64,000 nucleotides of DNA from Thiothrix unzii (GTDB lineage Bacteria; Pseudomonadota; Gammaproteobacteria; Thiotrichales; Thiotrichaceae): the NCBI RefSeq assembly GCF_017901175.1, contig NZ_CP072793.1, positions 3,224,001 to 3,288,000 of the forward strand, in the 5' to 3' direction. Positions within the stretch are counted from its first letter, which is position 1, and each line of letters starts with the position of its first letter. Shown here piece by piece: positions 9,084 to 17,681 of the stretch. A program made the position numbers and the translations under genes. Below the pieces are notes generated by a model. It searched no databases. It saw nothing but the letters and a program-made list of their open reading frames with translations, and was not told the origin of the DNA.

Positions 9084-10583
9084 ATGATTATCCAAAAAAA
9101 TGTAAGCAGCACTCCTGTTTTTCCAAAGCGTTATGTCATTGTGGTGTTGTTATGTTCACCTTTGAGCCTCGCGGCATCAGAATCCCCGATTGGTAAAACT
9201 TTACTGGCACAGGGGGCAGTAAGTGCGGAAGGGCAGCAGGCTAAACGTGAGTTGAAACGCCAAGACCCGGTGTTTCAGCAAGATATTATACGCACAGGGG
9301 GGAATGCGTTTGCTCAATTACGCATGATGGACAACGCTTACCTCAGTTTGCAGGAAAATACCGTATTACGTTTGGTTGAATACCAACCAAAAACAGACAT
9401 TGCCGCCGATGGTGAGGTTACGATGGATTTGTTGTCAGGTGGTTTGCGTACCATTACTGGCGCATTTGGTAAGAAAGATAAAGCCGATTATCAACTGAAC
9501 ACCCCATTGGCGACGATTGGAATTCGTGGGACAAAGTACGAAGTTGTGCTTGTGCCCGGTGGGATGCACGTTGCCGTTTGGGAAGGCAAAGTAAAAGTCA
9601 GTGCCCGCAATGGCAAATGTGAGGCAACGCTGGGTGATGGGCAGGATTTTCAGTACATCTACATTTCCAAACAAGGGGATTGTCAACCCCAGAAACAAGT
9701 GCCGAAGAATTTTCAGGATGGGCATCGCCCTAGTGTCCGTTCGGAGGATGAAACACGTGACGGCAGTGAGCTTTCCGAAGATGGGCAATCCCGTATTGTA
9801 AGTACGCCCACACCTACACCAGATCCCCCATTGCCACTGAATGCGTTTATCTTAGGACAACAAAATCCTGTATTGCCAGCGGCGGGGCGCGTTGCTCCCT
9901 TAGCCTCTGGTATTGGCTCAATAAGTATTAAATCAGGCCGTGCCAATGCCCTTGATGTAGCCAACCCTTCCATTCAAGCCGGTGGCAAATTGCTCACGAC
10001 GAGTTCGGGACAAGCTAATTCTTTTCAGCAAAATATTGGCGGTTATCCAGTTAGTTGGGGGAAATGGGATAGTTATGATATGCAGGATAATCTTGCATCA
10101 CCAAAATCACCTTCTGGAGATGCTGACGGGTTGATCTGGTCAGCATACCAACCTTCTGCTCCAGACGTTGTGGGTGCTAAAACCGGAACCGTGTATTACG
10201 GGAACACTGTCGGTTATTTAGCCGAGAGTACCGGGGGGGATGTTGGTTACTTAAGTGCAACCATGAACGTCAACTTTGATGCAGCGACGGTGGAAAATGG
10301 TCGAATTTTCGTTCGTGACACGACCCAAGTATGGGATGGTCGCTTTAATGGGCAAATTGAGAATGGCGATCTTTCCTTGAACTTCCAGAATGGCACTGTA
10401 TCACCTATTGTTAGTGGTGCGACTGATGGTGGTGGCAGCCCCGTAACAGGTTTTATTGATGGCGATTTCGTCGGGGATAATGCCAACGCCGTTACCGGGG
10501 CTTTTGGTATGATTGACGATACAGATGCTAACAATCAAGTTCAGGGAATCTTTTTGGTGGATGATCACCTGAGAGGAGACTAG
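9084..10583 (+). CDS. FecR-domain exported protein with TbpB-like C-terminal barrel
   Basis: This 499-residue protein has a signal peptide (hydrophobic at about 17-31, cut near SLAA). A FecR domain lies at about 65-185 with the characteristic QLNTPLATIGIRGTKYEV and VWEGKVKV segments. A Pro/Thr linker follows near 245-255, then a C-terminal beta region of about 180 residues. That region contains YYGNTVGYLAE, MNVNFDAATVENG, WDGRFNGQIENG and GDFVGDNANAVTGAFGMID. The last element resembles the G-F-x-G-x-x-A-x-x-x-G-x-F signature of TbpB/Slam-substrate barrels. No convincing lipobox is present. It lies directly downstream of the Slam-like gene, so it is the probable cargo. The FecR call is firm; the barrel is inferred from motifs. 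Confidence 0.85.
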   Translation: MIIQKNVSSTPVFPKRYVIVVLLCSPLSLAASESPIGKTLLAQGAVSAEGQQAKRELKRQDPVFQQDIIRTGGNAFAQLRMMDNAYLSLQENTVLRLVEYQPKTDIAADGEVTMDLLSGGLRTITGAFGKKDKADYQLNTPLATIGIRGTKYEVVLVPGGMHVAVWEGKVKVSARNGKCEATLGDGQDFQYIYISKQGDCQPQKQVPKNFQDGHRPSVRSEDETRDGSELSEDGQSRIVSTPTPTPDPPLPLNAFILGQQNPVLPAAGRVAPLASGIGSISIKSGRANALDVANPSIQAGGKLLTTSSGQANSFQQNIGGYPVSWGKWDSYDMQDNLASPKSPSGDADGLIWSAYQPSAPDVVGAKTGTVYYGNTVGYLAESTGGDVGYLSATMNVNFDAATVENGRIFVRDTTQVWDGRFNGQIENGDLSLNFQNGTVSPIVSGATDGGGSPVTGFIDGDFVGDNANAVTGAFGMIDDTDANNQVQGIFLVDDHLRGD

Positions 10584-10601
10584 GTTTCTTCGCTTTATCT
10601 G

Positions 10602-11066
10602 TCAGCGGAATGGGAAAAAACGCATTGGTGATGACATTTTATCAACATCTTGGCTCATCATTCCCACCTGCCCGGTCATAATACCGAGGTGGTAATTGAT
10701 GTATTGGGTACTGGCCTGCATCGTACCAATGGATTGGTTCATGACACCCATTTGCTGGTTGACCAGTTTAAAGCTGCGTTCCATTTCGGTGACGTTAGTG
10801 CTAATGGTCTGGATATTATTCGACATATCATGAATATGTCGCGATAGTGATTGCACCAGAAAAAATAAAATCCCATTAATCAATAACATTCCGATTACAC
10901 CATAACGTAAAATTTGGGTGGTACGTCGTCCAATACGTATGCTTAATTCTTCGCGACGTTGCATGGCTTGGTTGAATTCCGCCATGGCTTGACGATTATC
11001 TTTAACAATGGCACTGAAAACATTCAGCACATCGTGTGGCTCTACCGATTTTTCTTCAGTTTGCAT
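10602..11066 (-). CDS. Membrane-anchored coiled-coil protein, unknown function
   Basis: This 154-residue protein has a charged N-terminus and one transmembrane helix at about 54-75 (YGVIGMLLINGILFFLVQSL). A long heptad-rich stretch with repeated Met, Gln and Asn follows at about 78-145. I recognise no family. Its start overlaps the end of the CoA-disulfide-reductase/rhodanese fusion gene by 11 bases, so the two are probably translationally coupled and may form a membrane-tethered complex. The topology (cytoplasmic N-terminus, long periplasmic coil) is a guess. Confidence 0.75.
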   Translation of the reverse strand: MQTEEKSVEPHDVLNVFSAIVKDNRQAMAEFNQAMQRREELSIRIGRRTTQILRYGVIGMLLINGILFFLVQSLSRHIHDMSNNIQTISTNVTEMERSFKLVNQQMGVMNQSIGTMQASTQYINYHLGIMTGQVGMMSQDVDKMSSPMRFFPFR

Positions 11067-13473
11067 AAGAAGACTCCAGCGTATCCGTCCATGTGTTTAA
11101 ACCGTTGTGTAATCCGAAAGCCTGAAAACCGTTTTGGCGCAGGATCATGGCAGCAACGGCACTACGTTTACCTGAGAGACAACAGGTTAGGTAATTTTTG
11201 CTGTTATCCAGTTCACTGAGGCGTGAGCGCAACTCCGGTAACGGGATGAGAATGGCATCGGGAATGTGGCCTTCCTCATATTCTTCTTCATAGCGCACAT
11301 CTAAGATATTATGACCTTGTGCTATCAAGACTTTAGCTGTATCCACTTCAACTTCTTGCACCAATGGTTGACGAATAAGCTCCAGAAAATCCTCGCGGCT
11401 TAAGCGTAATAACACGCCATCACTCACCATTTTAATGCTGGCATTGCGCGTTCCGCCTGTGACTAAGGCTTCTTCGCCGAAATGATCGCCTATGCCCAAT
11501 TCTGCAACTTTTTGTTGGGTATCATCGTAAAGCCCCTGTTGCCAAACTTCAGCAAGCCCTTCTTTTATAATGTAAAAATAGTTACCTTTTTCACCTTGCT
11601 TCATGATTTCTTGGTTGGCTGTGGCAGTGATGGTTTCCATGCGACGGAAAGCTTCTGCGACATTTTCCAAAGGTAGGTTCATAAACACTTTGGGATTGTG
11701 CAGCAAGGCCAGTTCAGCCGATAAGTCCATATTGTCGGGTAAGTTTTCCCGCATAATCTCCCAAGACAAGATAAAGTCCATCTGCTCACGTGCTGCATGG
11801 CAAGCAACCTTATCGGTATGGCAATTGTCCAAATTAAACCATGTCTTTTCCCCGCCGGATAACAGGCTGGCACGGAAACCTAAATTGCTCAAAAGACGCA
11901 CAGCATTGTAAGCTCGCGCTCCCACTGCGCAAGAAACTTGGATTTCCTGATGTTTGGGTAATTCATGTTGGCGTTGGCGCAAACTATTGAGCGGGATATG
12001 GATAGCATTGGGCAAAGCACGGGTGGCAACTTCATGGGCTTCGCGCACATCCAATACCACACTGCCCGTTTTACCCATTTCATTCCAATGTGTAATGGAT
12101 AAATCCCCGCGCATTTCATTGGCGGCAATCATGCCAATAACATTGATTGCATCTTTTGCCGCACCGTATTGAGGGGCATAACATAATTCGGCTTCTTCCA
12201 AATCAAAGACTGTGGCCTTCATTTGGATAGCCATTGCAATCACATCAATACGTCGGGCAATCCCTGCTTCACCTACTGCTTGTGCGCCTAATACACGTCC
12301 ATCATTTTTATCAAATAATAACTTAATAAAAATTGGTTTTGCACCGGGATAATAACTCACATGGTCGTTGGGATGAGCGTATACCACGCCATATTCCATG
12401 TCATTATGTTGTTTCAAGGTTTTTTCATTTAACCCCGTACTGGCAATAGTGACACCAAATAATCCACAAATTGCTGTACCTTGTACGCCACGAAAAAAAC
12501 GTCCGCGCCCCACTAACATATCTGCAACAATTCGACCTTGACGGTTAGCGGGCCCCGCTAGGGGTAATGCTGTTTTTTTGCCGGAAATAACATTTCTGAC
12601 TTCAATACAGTCACCAATCGCATAAATATAAGGATCACTAGTACGCAGATTTTTATCGACCAGAATATGACCTTGCAAACCTAAATTGAGGCTAGCATCC
12701 TGTGCCAATTTGTTCTCTGGGGTGACACCAATAGCAAGTATCACCAAATCAGCCACCAGTATTTTCCCGCTTTCTGTATGTACATTCAGGCCATGCTTTC
12801 CTTGGGTAAAGGCGGTTACGCCATCACCTAGATAGAGAGCAACACCGTGTTGTTGCAAAATCGTGCGCAAGGGAATGGTCATTTCCTGATCTAATGTGGG
12901 CAATACTTGCAAGTTACGCTCCACCAGTGAGGTATGGATGCCTAATTGGATAAGGTTTTCCACCATTTCCAAACCGATGAAACCGCCACCGATGACCACG
13001 GCACGTTTGGCTCTATGGTTTTGAATCCAGTCCTTGATCTGTTGGCTATCCGGGACAGTGCGCAGTGAGAAAATCCCTGCCAACTCGATGCCCGGTAAAT
13101 CAGGGCGAATGGGTCTTGCACCGGGAGCGAGTACTAACTCATCATAAGATTCGGTGTAACTTGTCCCATCTTGATGATTCAATACCGTCAGCGTTTTAGT
13201 GGCAGGATCAATCTTCGTCACTTCTGCTAGAATTCGTGCATCAATACGGAATCGTTCCTTAAATAAATCCACATTAGCAAGAAATAAACTATTTTTATCT
13301 TGAATCGTGCCGCCAATGTAATAAGGAAGACCGCAATTGGCAAAAGAAACGTAAGGCCCTCGCTCCAATAAAATAATATCAATGGTTTCGTTATGACGGC
13401 GCAACCGGGTTGCACAAGATGCACCTCCGGCTACACCGCCAATGATAATAATTCTGCGATTGTGCTCAGCCAT
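11056..13473 (-). CDS. CoA-disulfide reductase/rhodanese/CNB/rhodanese fusion
   Basis: This 805-residue multidomain protein begins with an FAD/NAD(P)H disulfide reductase of the CoA-disulfide/polysulfide reductase type (about 1-450). The FAD motif is IIIGGVAGGAS and the redox Cys47 lies in SFANCGLPYYIGG. A rhodanese domain follows (about 460-555, active Cys in SCAVGARA), then a CNB domain with FGEEALVTGGTRNAS (about 600-705), and a second rhodanese (about 715-800, Cys in CCLSGKRS). It probably reduces CoA persulfide or polysulfide with sulfane-sulfur transfer, under nucleotide control. The ATG at 13473 is preferred over the GTG at 13524 because it has AAGGAGG eight bases upstream and starts right at the FAD motif. 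Confidence 0.88.
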   Translation of the reverse strand: MAEHNRRIIIIGGVAGGASCATRLRRHNETIDIILLERGPYVSFANCGLPYYIGGTIQDKNSLFLANVDLFKERFRIDARILAEVTKIDPATKTLTVLNHQDGTSYTESYDELVLAPGARPIRPDLPGIELAGIFSLRTVPDSQQIKDWIQNHRAKRAVVIGGGFIGLEMVENLIQLGIHTSLVERNLQVLPTLDQEMTIPLRTILQQHGVALYLGDGVTAFTQGKHGLNVHTESGKILVADLVILAIGVTPENKLAQDASLNLGLQGHILVDKNLRTSDPYIYAIGDCIEVRNVISGKKTALPLAGPANRQGRIVADMLVGRGRFFRGVQGTAICGLFGVTIASTGLNEKTLKQHNDMEYGVVYAHPNDHVSYYPGAKPIFIKLLFDKNDGRVLGAQAVGEAGIARRIDVIAMAIQMKATVFDLEEAELCYAPQYGAAKDAINVIGMIAANEMRGDLSITHWNEMGKTGSVVLDVREAHEVATRALPNAIHIPLNSLRQRQHELPKHQEIQVSCAVGARAYNAVRLLSNLGFRASLLSGGEKTWFNLDNCHTDKVACHAAREQMDFILSWEIMRENLPDNMDLSAELALLHNPKVFMNLPLENVAEAFRRMETITATANQEIMKQGEKGNYFYIIKEGLAEVWQQGLYDDTQQKVAELGIGDHFGEEALVTGGTRNASIKMVSDGVLLRLSREDFLELIRQPLVQEVEVDTAKVLIAQGHNILDVRYEEEYEEGHIPDAILIPLPELRSRLSELDNSKNYLTCCLSGKRSAVAAMILRQNGFQAFGLHNGLNTWTDTLESSYAN

Positions 13474-13666
13474 AGGGCTTCCTCCTTGAATGCGGTGTGA
13501 TTTATTTGTATTGATAACGGTCAAGTATAGGCGTATTTTTAGGGTATTTTCTCTGAGTCAGATAAACTGTAGCAACAATCTTACCAATGGATTCATTAAA
13601 GCTATTAAGTAGTGCATAAATTCAATAATAATTAACAATAAATTTTATTCTTCAAGGATGTAGATA

Positions 13667-16327
13667 TTGGATAAATTTTGGCAGGCATTACTCATTCGTC
13701 CCGGTGAACGTGCCAGTGTGGTTTACTTCTTTACCATCTTCTTTCTGGTGGAAGGTGGACTTTCCATTGGTAATGCCGTTGCCAACACCTTGTTTCTAAA
13801 ACGTTATGGTGTCGAGAATTTGCCACTCATGTATGGGCTGATCGGGGTTGCCCTTGCGTGTAGTGCCATCATTTATGCAGCTACACTAGCGCGTTTGTCT
13901 GCGGAGCGTGGATTTCAACGTTTATTGGGGTTGTTAGGGTGCATATTGTTGTTGTGTTGGTGGGGAATCAGTACGCTGCAACTCGATATACTCTACCCTC
14001 TATATTTTATGCTGTATGAAATATTTTCAGAATTATTGGTGATTCATATCAGTCTGTATTTATCACAAAATTTAGATTTCCAAGAAAGCAAGCGGTTGAC
14101 CTCAGTTATTATGGCTGGCTCTCAGGTGGGTATTGTCTTTGGTGGTTTTTTATTGGTTGGATTGGTGTCTTTCTTAAACATACAGCACTTTTTATTTATA
14201 TGGTTTTTATTTATTGCTGTAACTTTTATTTTAGTGCGATTCTGGCATAAGCGGCGCGGTGTCTCACCATTTTTTCGATTTGATGTTAAACAAACATCAG
14301 GGGCTTTACATATAATGCATGAGGTAGGGATGAGAATACGACTCATGCATTATTCACCTTTATTAAAAGCGGCAATGGCATCGCTTTTCTTTTTAGTGAT
14401 AACTTTTTATTTAATCGCTTATTTAATCAATGTGGTTTTTAGCCAGTCATTTACCAATGAAACAGAAATGGCACAGTTTTTTGGGATATTGACGACTATT
14501 AACAGTGTGGTCGGATTATTACTGCAAGTGCTACTGACCAATCGCTTGCTCCAATGGTTTGGGGTAAAAAATGTTAATCTAATTTTTCCTGTTACCAGTT
14601 TTGCTAGCTTGTTGGCATTATTTTTTAGCTTTAGTTTACCCGCAGCCGTTATGGGGAGCTTTAACCGTGATGCATTGATGAATGCATTTCGTGATCCGGT
14701 ATGGGAAATCATGTTAAAAGTATTGCCTGCAAGTGCCCAAGGGCGTATTCGTGCGATGATCCTGGCAGTGGTTATTCCCTTAGCTTTATTGGTATCGGGT
14801 TTGGGATTGTGGTTGCTGCAATCTTGGTTTGATACTACAACGATGGTTTGGGTTGGAATGGCTACGGCTCTTGTTTACGGTTATTGTAACTGGCGGATGA
14901 ATATTGCGTATCTGGATGAAATAATAACCTATTTAAAGCGTAAACTCAGTTTTAAAACGAATCGGGATTTTTTATCCGAAAAACCGGACAGCAAATTGTT
15001 ACAAACGTTACGGGATGGCGTTTATCAGGAAGATCCTCAAGTTGCCTTGGCATTTGCCAATACCTTAGTCCAAGCATTTCCCGAACAGGCAGTTACTGTT
15101 GTTATGGGGCGACTTAAAATGACGGCGGATATTACTTTTTATGATGAACTTCTCTGTGTATTGACACCATTGGGGCGAGACTATCTGGAAAAACCGTTAC
15201 TTAATCTGCTGCCATCTGCCGCTCCTAGCCATGCGGCAGCAATATTGTGGGTATTGTTTCATGTGCGCAGTCCTGCGATAGCCGCCCTACCCAGCATGTT
15301 GCTGTTGAGTAGTTGTCCTCGTACCCAAGCCAGCGGTGTCTATGGTGCGTATGTTAACGGGTTTCAAACGACGCTCTGGCAAAGTGCCAGTGAAGTTTGG
15401 AATGAGTTGCTGCAAGCCCAGGAGGTGTCTAGCAATTTGTTAGGTTTGCGCCTGTTGCGTAGCATTAATCATCAACAGGGTAATTCTGTTGATAATGAAA
15501 ACCCGGTTATGCCACCGGATTTTCCCGCCAGTGTCTTGCATTTGTGGTTAGGTGGTGACGGTGTGTTACAGCAGGCAATTTTAAAAACATTACGCCTGCT
15601 TCCGACTGCCCAGTTTGCCCCGTTATTGCCCGTATTGGGTAAAGCATTACAGCAAGATGATCCGGCATTGCGCCTTGCTTGTGTTGCCGTGTGCGGTGGT
15701 GAGGGTCATGCCAGTGGTTATCGTTTATTACACACGGCTTTGGATGACCCGCATCCTGATGTACGTAAATTGGCGGTTAACCAAATTCAGCAGCAAGTGG
15801 GGAATCAGGGGCTTAAACCATTACTGCAACGCGGTACGCCCCGGATGCAATCGGCTGTTGTGTGGCAATTGCTGAAAGATGAAGCGGAGCAAAGCTATTT
15901 GCAAGATGTGGCAACGTGTAAAGCCGTGCAGGCACAACAATTCGCCATGGTTTGGATGCTGTTAAAGCAGATGCAAACACCTGATGATGCACAGAAACTG
16001 TTGCTGATTGTGGTGAAAGAGCGCGTCAACGCCGTGTTGCAAATTGCTTTACAAGCGTTACAAACGTCGCGCAATGCGGATGCCATCAAGGTAATCCGGG
16101 CAGGTTTGGAAACCGGGGATCGCTGTTTACAAGGTTCGGCACGAGAGGCATTGCTGTATTTACCGCACCGAGGTGTTCAAAAAACCTTGTGTGGAGTGTT
16201 GGAACAGGAGGTACAGGTCGATAGGCAGCAATTCCCCGATGTATTGGCAGCAGTGCGCTGGTGTTCCGGTCAACCTGATCCGTGGTTACAGGGATGCGCC
16301 CAATATGTTTTGATGCGCCAGACGTGA
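13667..16327 (+). CDS. ATP/ADP-translocase-like membrane protein fused to HEAT repeats
   Basis: In this 886-residue protein the first 420 residues or so form about ten to twelve transmembrane helices. They resemble the nucleotide transporter (ATP/ADP antiporter) branch of the major facilitator fold. The remainder is soluble, Leu/Ala-rich alpha-helical repeats of HEAT type (for example LHTALDDPHPDVRKLAVNQI). Substrate is unknown; nucleotide exchange is only an analogy. The start is a TTG at 13667 with AAGGATG upstream, chosen because it opens straight into the amphipathic segment before the first helix. Seven bases separate it from the next gene, a CNB protein, so the two probably work together. 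Confidence 0.8.
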   Translation: MDKFWQALLIRPGERASVVYFFTIFFLVEGGLSIGNAVANTLFLKRYGVENLPLMYGLIGVALACSAIIYAATLARLSAERGFQRLLGLLGCILLLCWWGISTLQLDILYPLYFMLYEIFSELLVIHISLYLSQNLDFQESKRLTSVIMAGSQVGIVFGGFLLVGLVSFLNIQHFLFIWFLFIAVTFILVRFWHKRRGVSPFFRFDVKQTSGALHIMHEVGMRIRLMHYSPLLKAAMASLFFLVITFYLIAYLINVVFSQSFTNETEMAQFFGILTTINSVVGLLLQVLLTNRLLQWFGVKNVNLIFPVTSFASLLALFFSFSLPAAVMGSFNRDALMNAFRDPVWEIMLKVLPASAQGRIRAMILAVVIPLALLVSGLGLWLLQSWFDTTTMVWVGMATALVYGYCNWRMNIAYLDEIITYLKRKLSFKTNRDFLSEKPDSKLLQTLRDGVYQEDPQVALAFANTLVQAFPEQAVTVVMGRLKMTADITFYDELLCVLTPLGRDYLEKPLLNLLPSAAPSHAAAILWVLFHVRSPAIAALPSMLLLSSCPRTQASGVYGAYVNGFQTTLWQSASEVWNELLQAQEVSSNLLGLRLLRSINHQQGNSVDNENPVMPPDFPASVLHLWLGGDGVLQQAILKTLRLLPTAQFAPLLPVLGKALQQDDPALRLACVAVCGGEGHASGYRLLHTALDDPHPDVRKLAVNQIQQQVGNQGLKPLLQRGTPRMQSAVVWQLLKDEAEQSYLQDVATCKAVQAQQFAMVWMLLKQMQTPDDAQKLLLIVVKERVNAVLQIALQALQTSRNADAIKVIRAGLETGDRCLQGSAREALLYLPHRGVQKTLCGVLEQEVQVDRQQFPDVLAAVRWCSGQPDPWLQGCAQYVLMRQT

Positions 16328-16334
16328 GGGGCTT

Positions 16335-16772
16335 ATGGCAGTAGATATTTACCGAATTATCCTATTGTTGAAATCGTCCAGTGTGTTTTCCCAAGTGAGT
16401 ACCGATGACTTGCGCCAAGTCGCATTGGCGATGGAGGAAGAACGTTACTTGGTGGGCGAGCATATTTTTGATCAAGGCCAGTTTGGTGATCATATGTACG
16501 TTTTGCAGGCGGGGCGGGTTGGTATTTCTTTGCGCACAGGTAATCGCAGCGAGTGCCTTGCTGAATTGGGGGCTGGGGAGTGTTTCGGTGAAATGAATTT
16601 GCTGGATGATTTGCCACGTTCTGCCACCGCTTATGCATTGGAAGATGTAATCGTCTTCGCACTGGAAAAACAGCGTTTACGTCAATTGATTTTGCGTTGC
16701 CCCGAATTGTCGCTGGGCATTATGCGCAGTCTTAGCTTGCGGCTAAGGGATGCTAACTTAAGGAATGCCTGA
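16335..16772 (+). CDS. Stand-alone cyclic-nucleotide-binding domain protein
   Basis: This 145-residue protein consists almost entirely of one CNB domain. It shows the beta-roll glycines and the cassette FGEMNLLDDLPRSATA, close to the canonical FGEL...RSATA pattern that binds cAMP or cGMP. There is no helix-turn-helix, so it is not a CRP-type regulator. Likely role: regulatory subunit for the membrane HEAT protein encoded seven bases upstream. Ligand and partner are inferred. Confidence 0.85.
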   Translation: MAVDIYRIILLLKSSSVFSQVSTDDLRQVALAMEEERYLVGEHIFDQGQFGDHMYVLQAGRVGISLRTGNRSECLAELGAGECFGEMNLLDDLPRSATAYALEDVIVFALEKQRLRQLILRCPELSLGIMRSLSLRLRDANLRNA

Positions 16773-16792
16773 AGGCATAAGGATGTGTATTC

Positions 16793-17521
16793 ATGTTATT
16801 TAATTTACGTTGGTTTGCGGTCATTGCTGTTTTGTTGCCCACAGGCGCATGGTCGGAGGAGGCATTGCCACCGTTGTTTACCCAAGACCCACACCGTAAT
16901 GACATGGGATTTTTTGATTTACATTTGTGTAATTGGCCAGAACGCCCCGCTTTTTTTAAAGCATTATTCAGTACCCAGCAGTTTGCGCAAGTAGTAAAAA
17001 TGGAAGTGCTAGCCCCAGATGGTCATTCCGTTGGTGAGTTAAGTTTGGATAATTTCCGTAGCGTCCATCCTGCGGGTAAGCCAGAAAAACGGGTATTCCT
17101 GAATGACCTTGCGGTTCCGAGTGGTAGCAAAGATGGTTGGTATAGCATCCGGGTAACGGATAAGGCAGGCATTGTGCACACTGCCACCGATTATGTGGTG
17201 ATGGGACGCTTGTTGCCTGCCACTAAACTATTACCCAATACTGAGGATGATATTCCGCTGCCCCAGCAGTTGCAGTGGGACGCAGTGAGTGGTGCAAAGC
17301 ATTATCAGGTATTCGTGCGTGATGAATTTGCCAATAAGTTGGTCTTTGAATCCAAACTATTGGATAAGCCACAAGTGGCTATTCCTGCCGAAGTGTTACA
17401 AGCGGGTGGTTATTACAGTTGGGTTGTCCACGCGCGGGATGTCAATGAGAACATAATCCTTGGTGATTTTAATAGCGGTTCATTGAGTGAAAAGGCGTTT
17501 TTTAGTGTGCGCGGAGAGTAA
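16793..17521 (+). CDS. Exported protein with C-terminal beta-sandwich, unknown function
   Basis: This 242-residue protein has a signal peptide at about 1-19 (ending near GAWS). The middle and C-terminal parts are beta-rich. The segment LQWDAVSGAKHYQVFVRDE, with a later GGYYSWVVHARD, resembles a fibronectin-III-like fold. No catalytic motif is seen. It follows the CNB protein by 20 bases and is the last gene of that plus-strand cluster. Family not recognised; periplasmic or surface location is inferred. Confidence 0.75.
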   Translation: MLFNLRWFAVIAVLLPTGAWSEEALPPLFTQDPHRNDMGFFDLHLCNWPERPAFFKALFSTQQFAQVVKMEVLAPDGHSVGELSLDNFRSVHPAGKPEKRVFLNDLAVPSGSKDGWYSIRVTDKAGIVHTATDYVVMGRLLPATKLLPNTEDDIPLPQQLQWDAVSGAKHYQVFVRDEFANKLVFESKLLDKPQVAIPAEVLQAGGYYSWVVHARDVNENIILGDFNSGSLSEKAFFSVRGE

Positions 17522-17681
17522 TTAAGGGTGGCGAACCACACGCTGTTTACTGGAATTTATTGCACAATTTTTGCTGAAAAAGACTGATTATCTTTTTAGC
17601 TTGTACTATTCAATAATTTACATTTATGATCATTGACATAGCGTACTAGTGACGCGCCTCTCCCCTATTGAAGCAACACCA

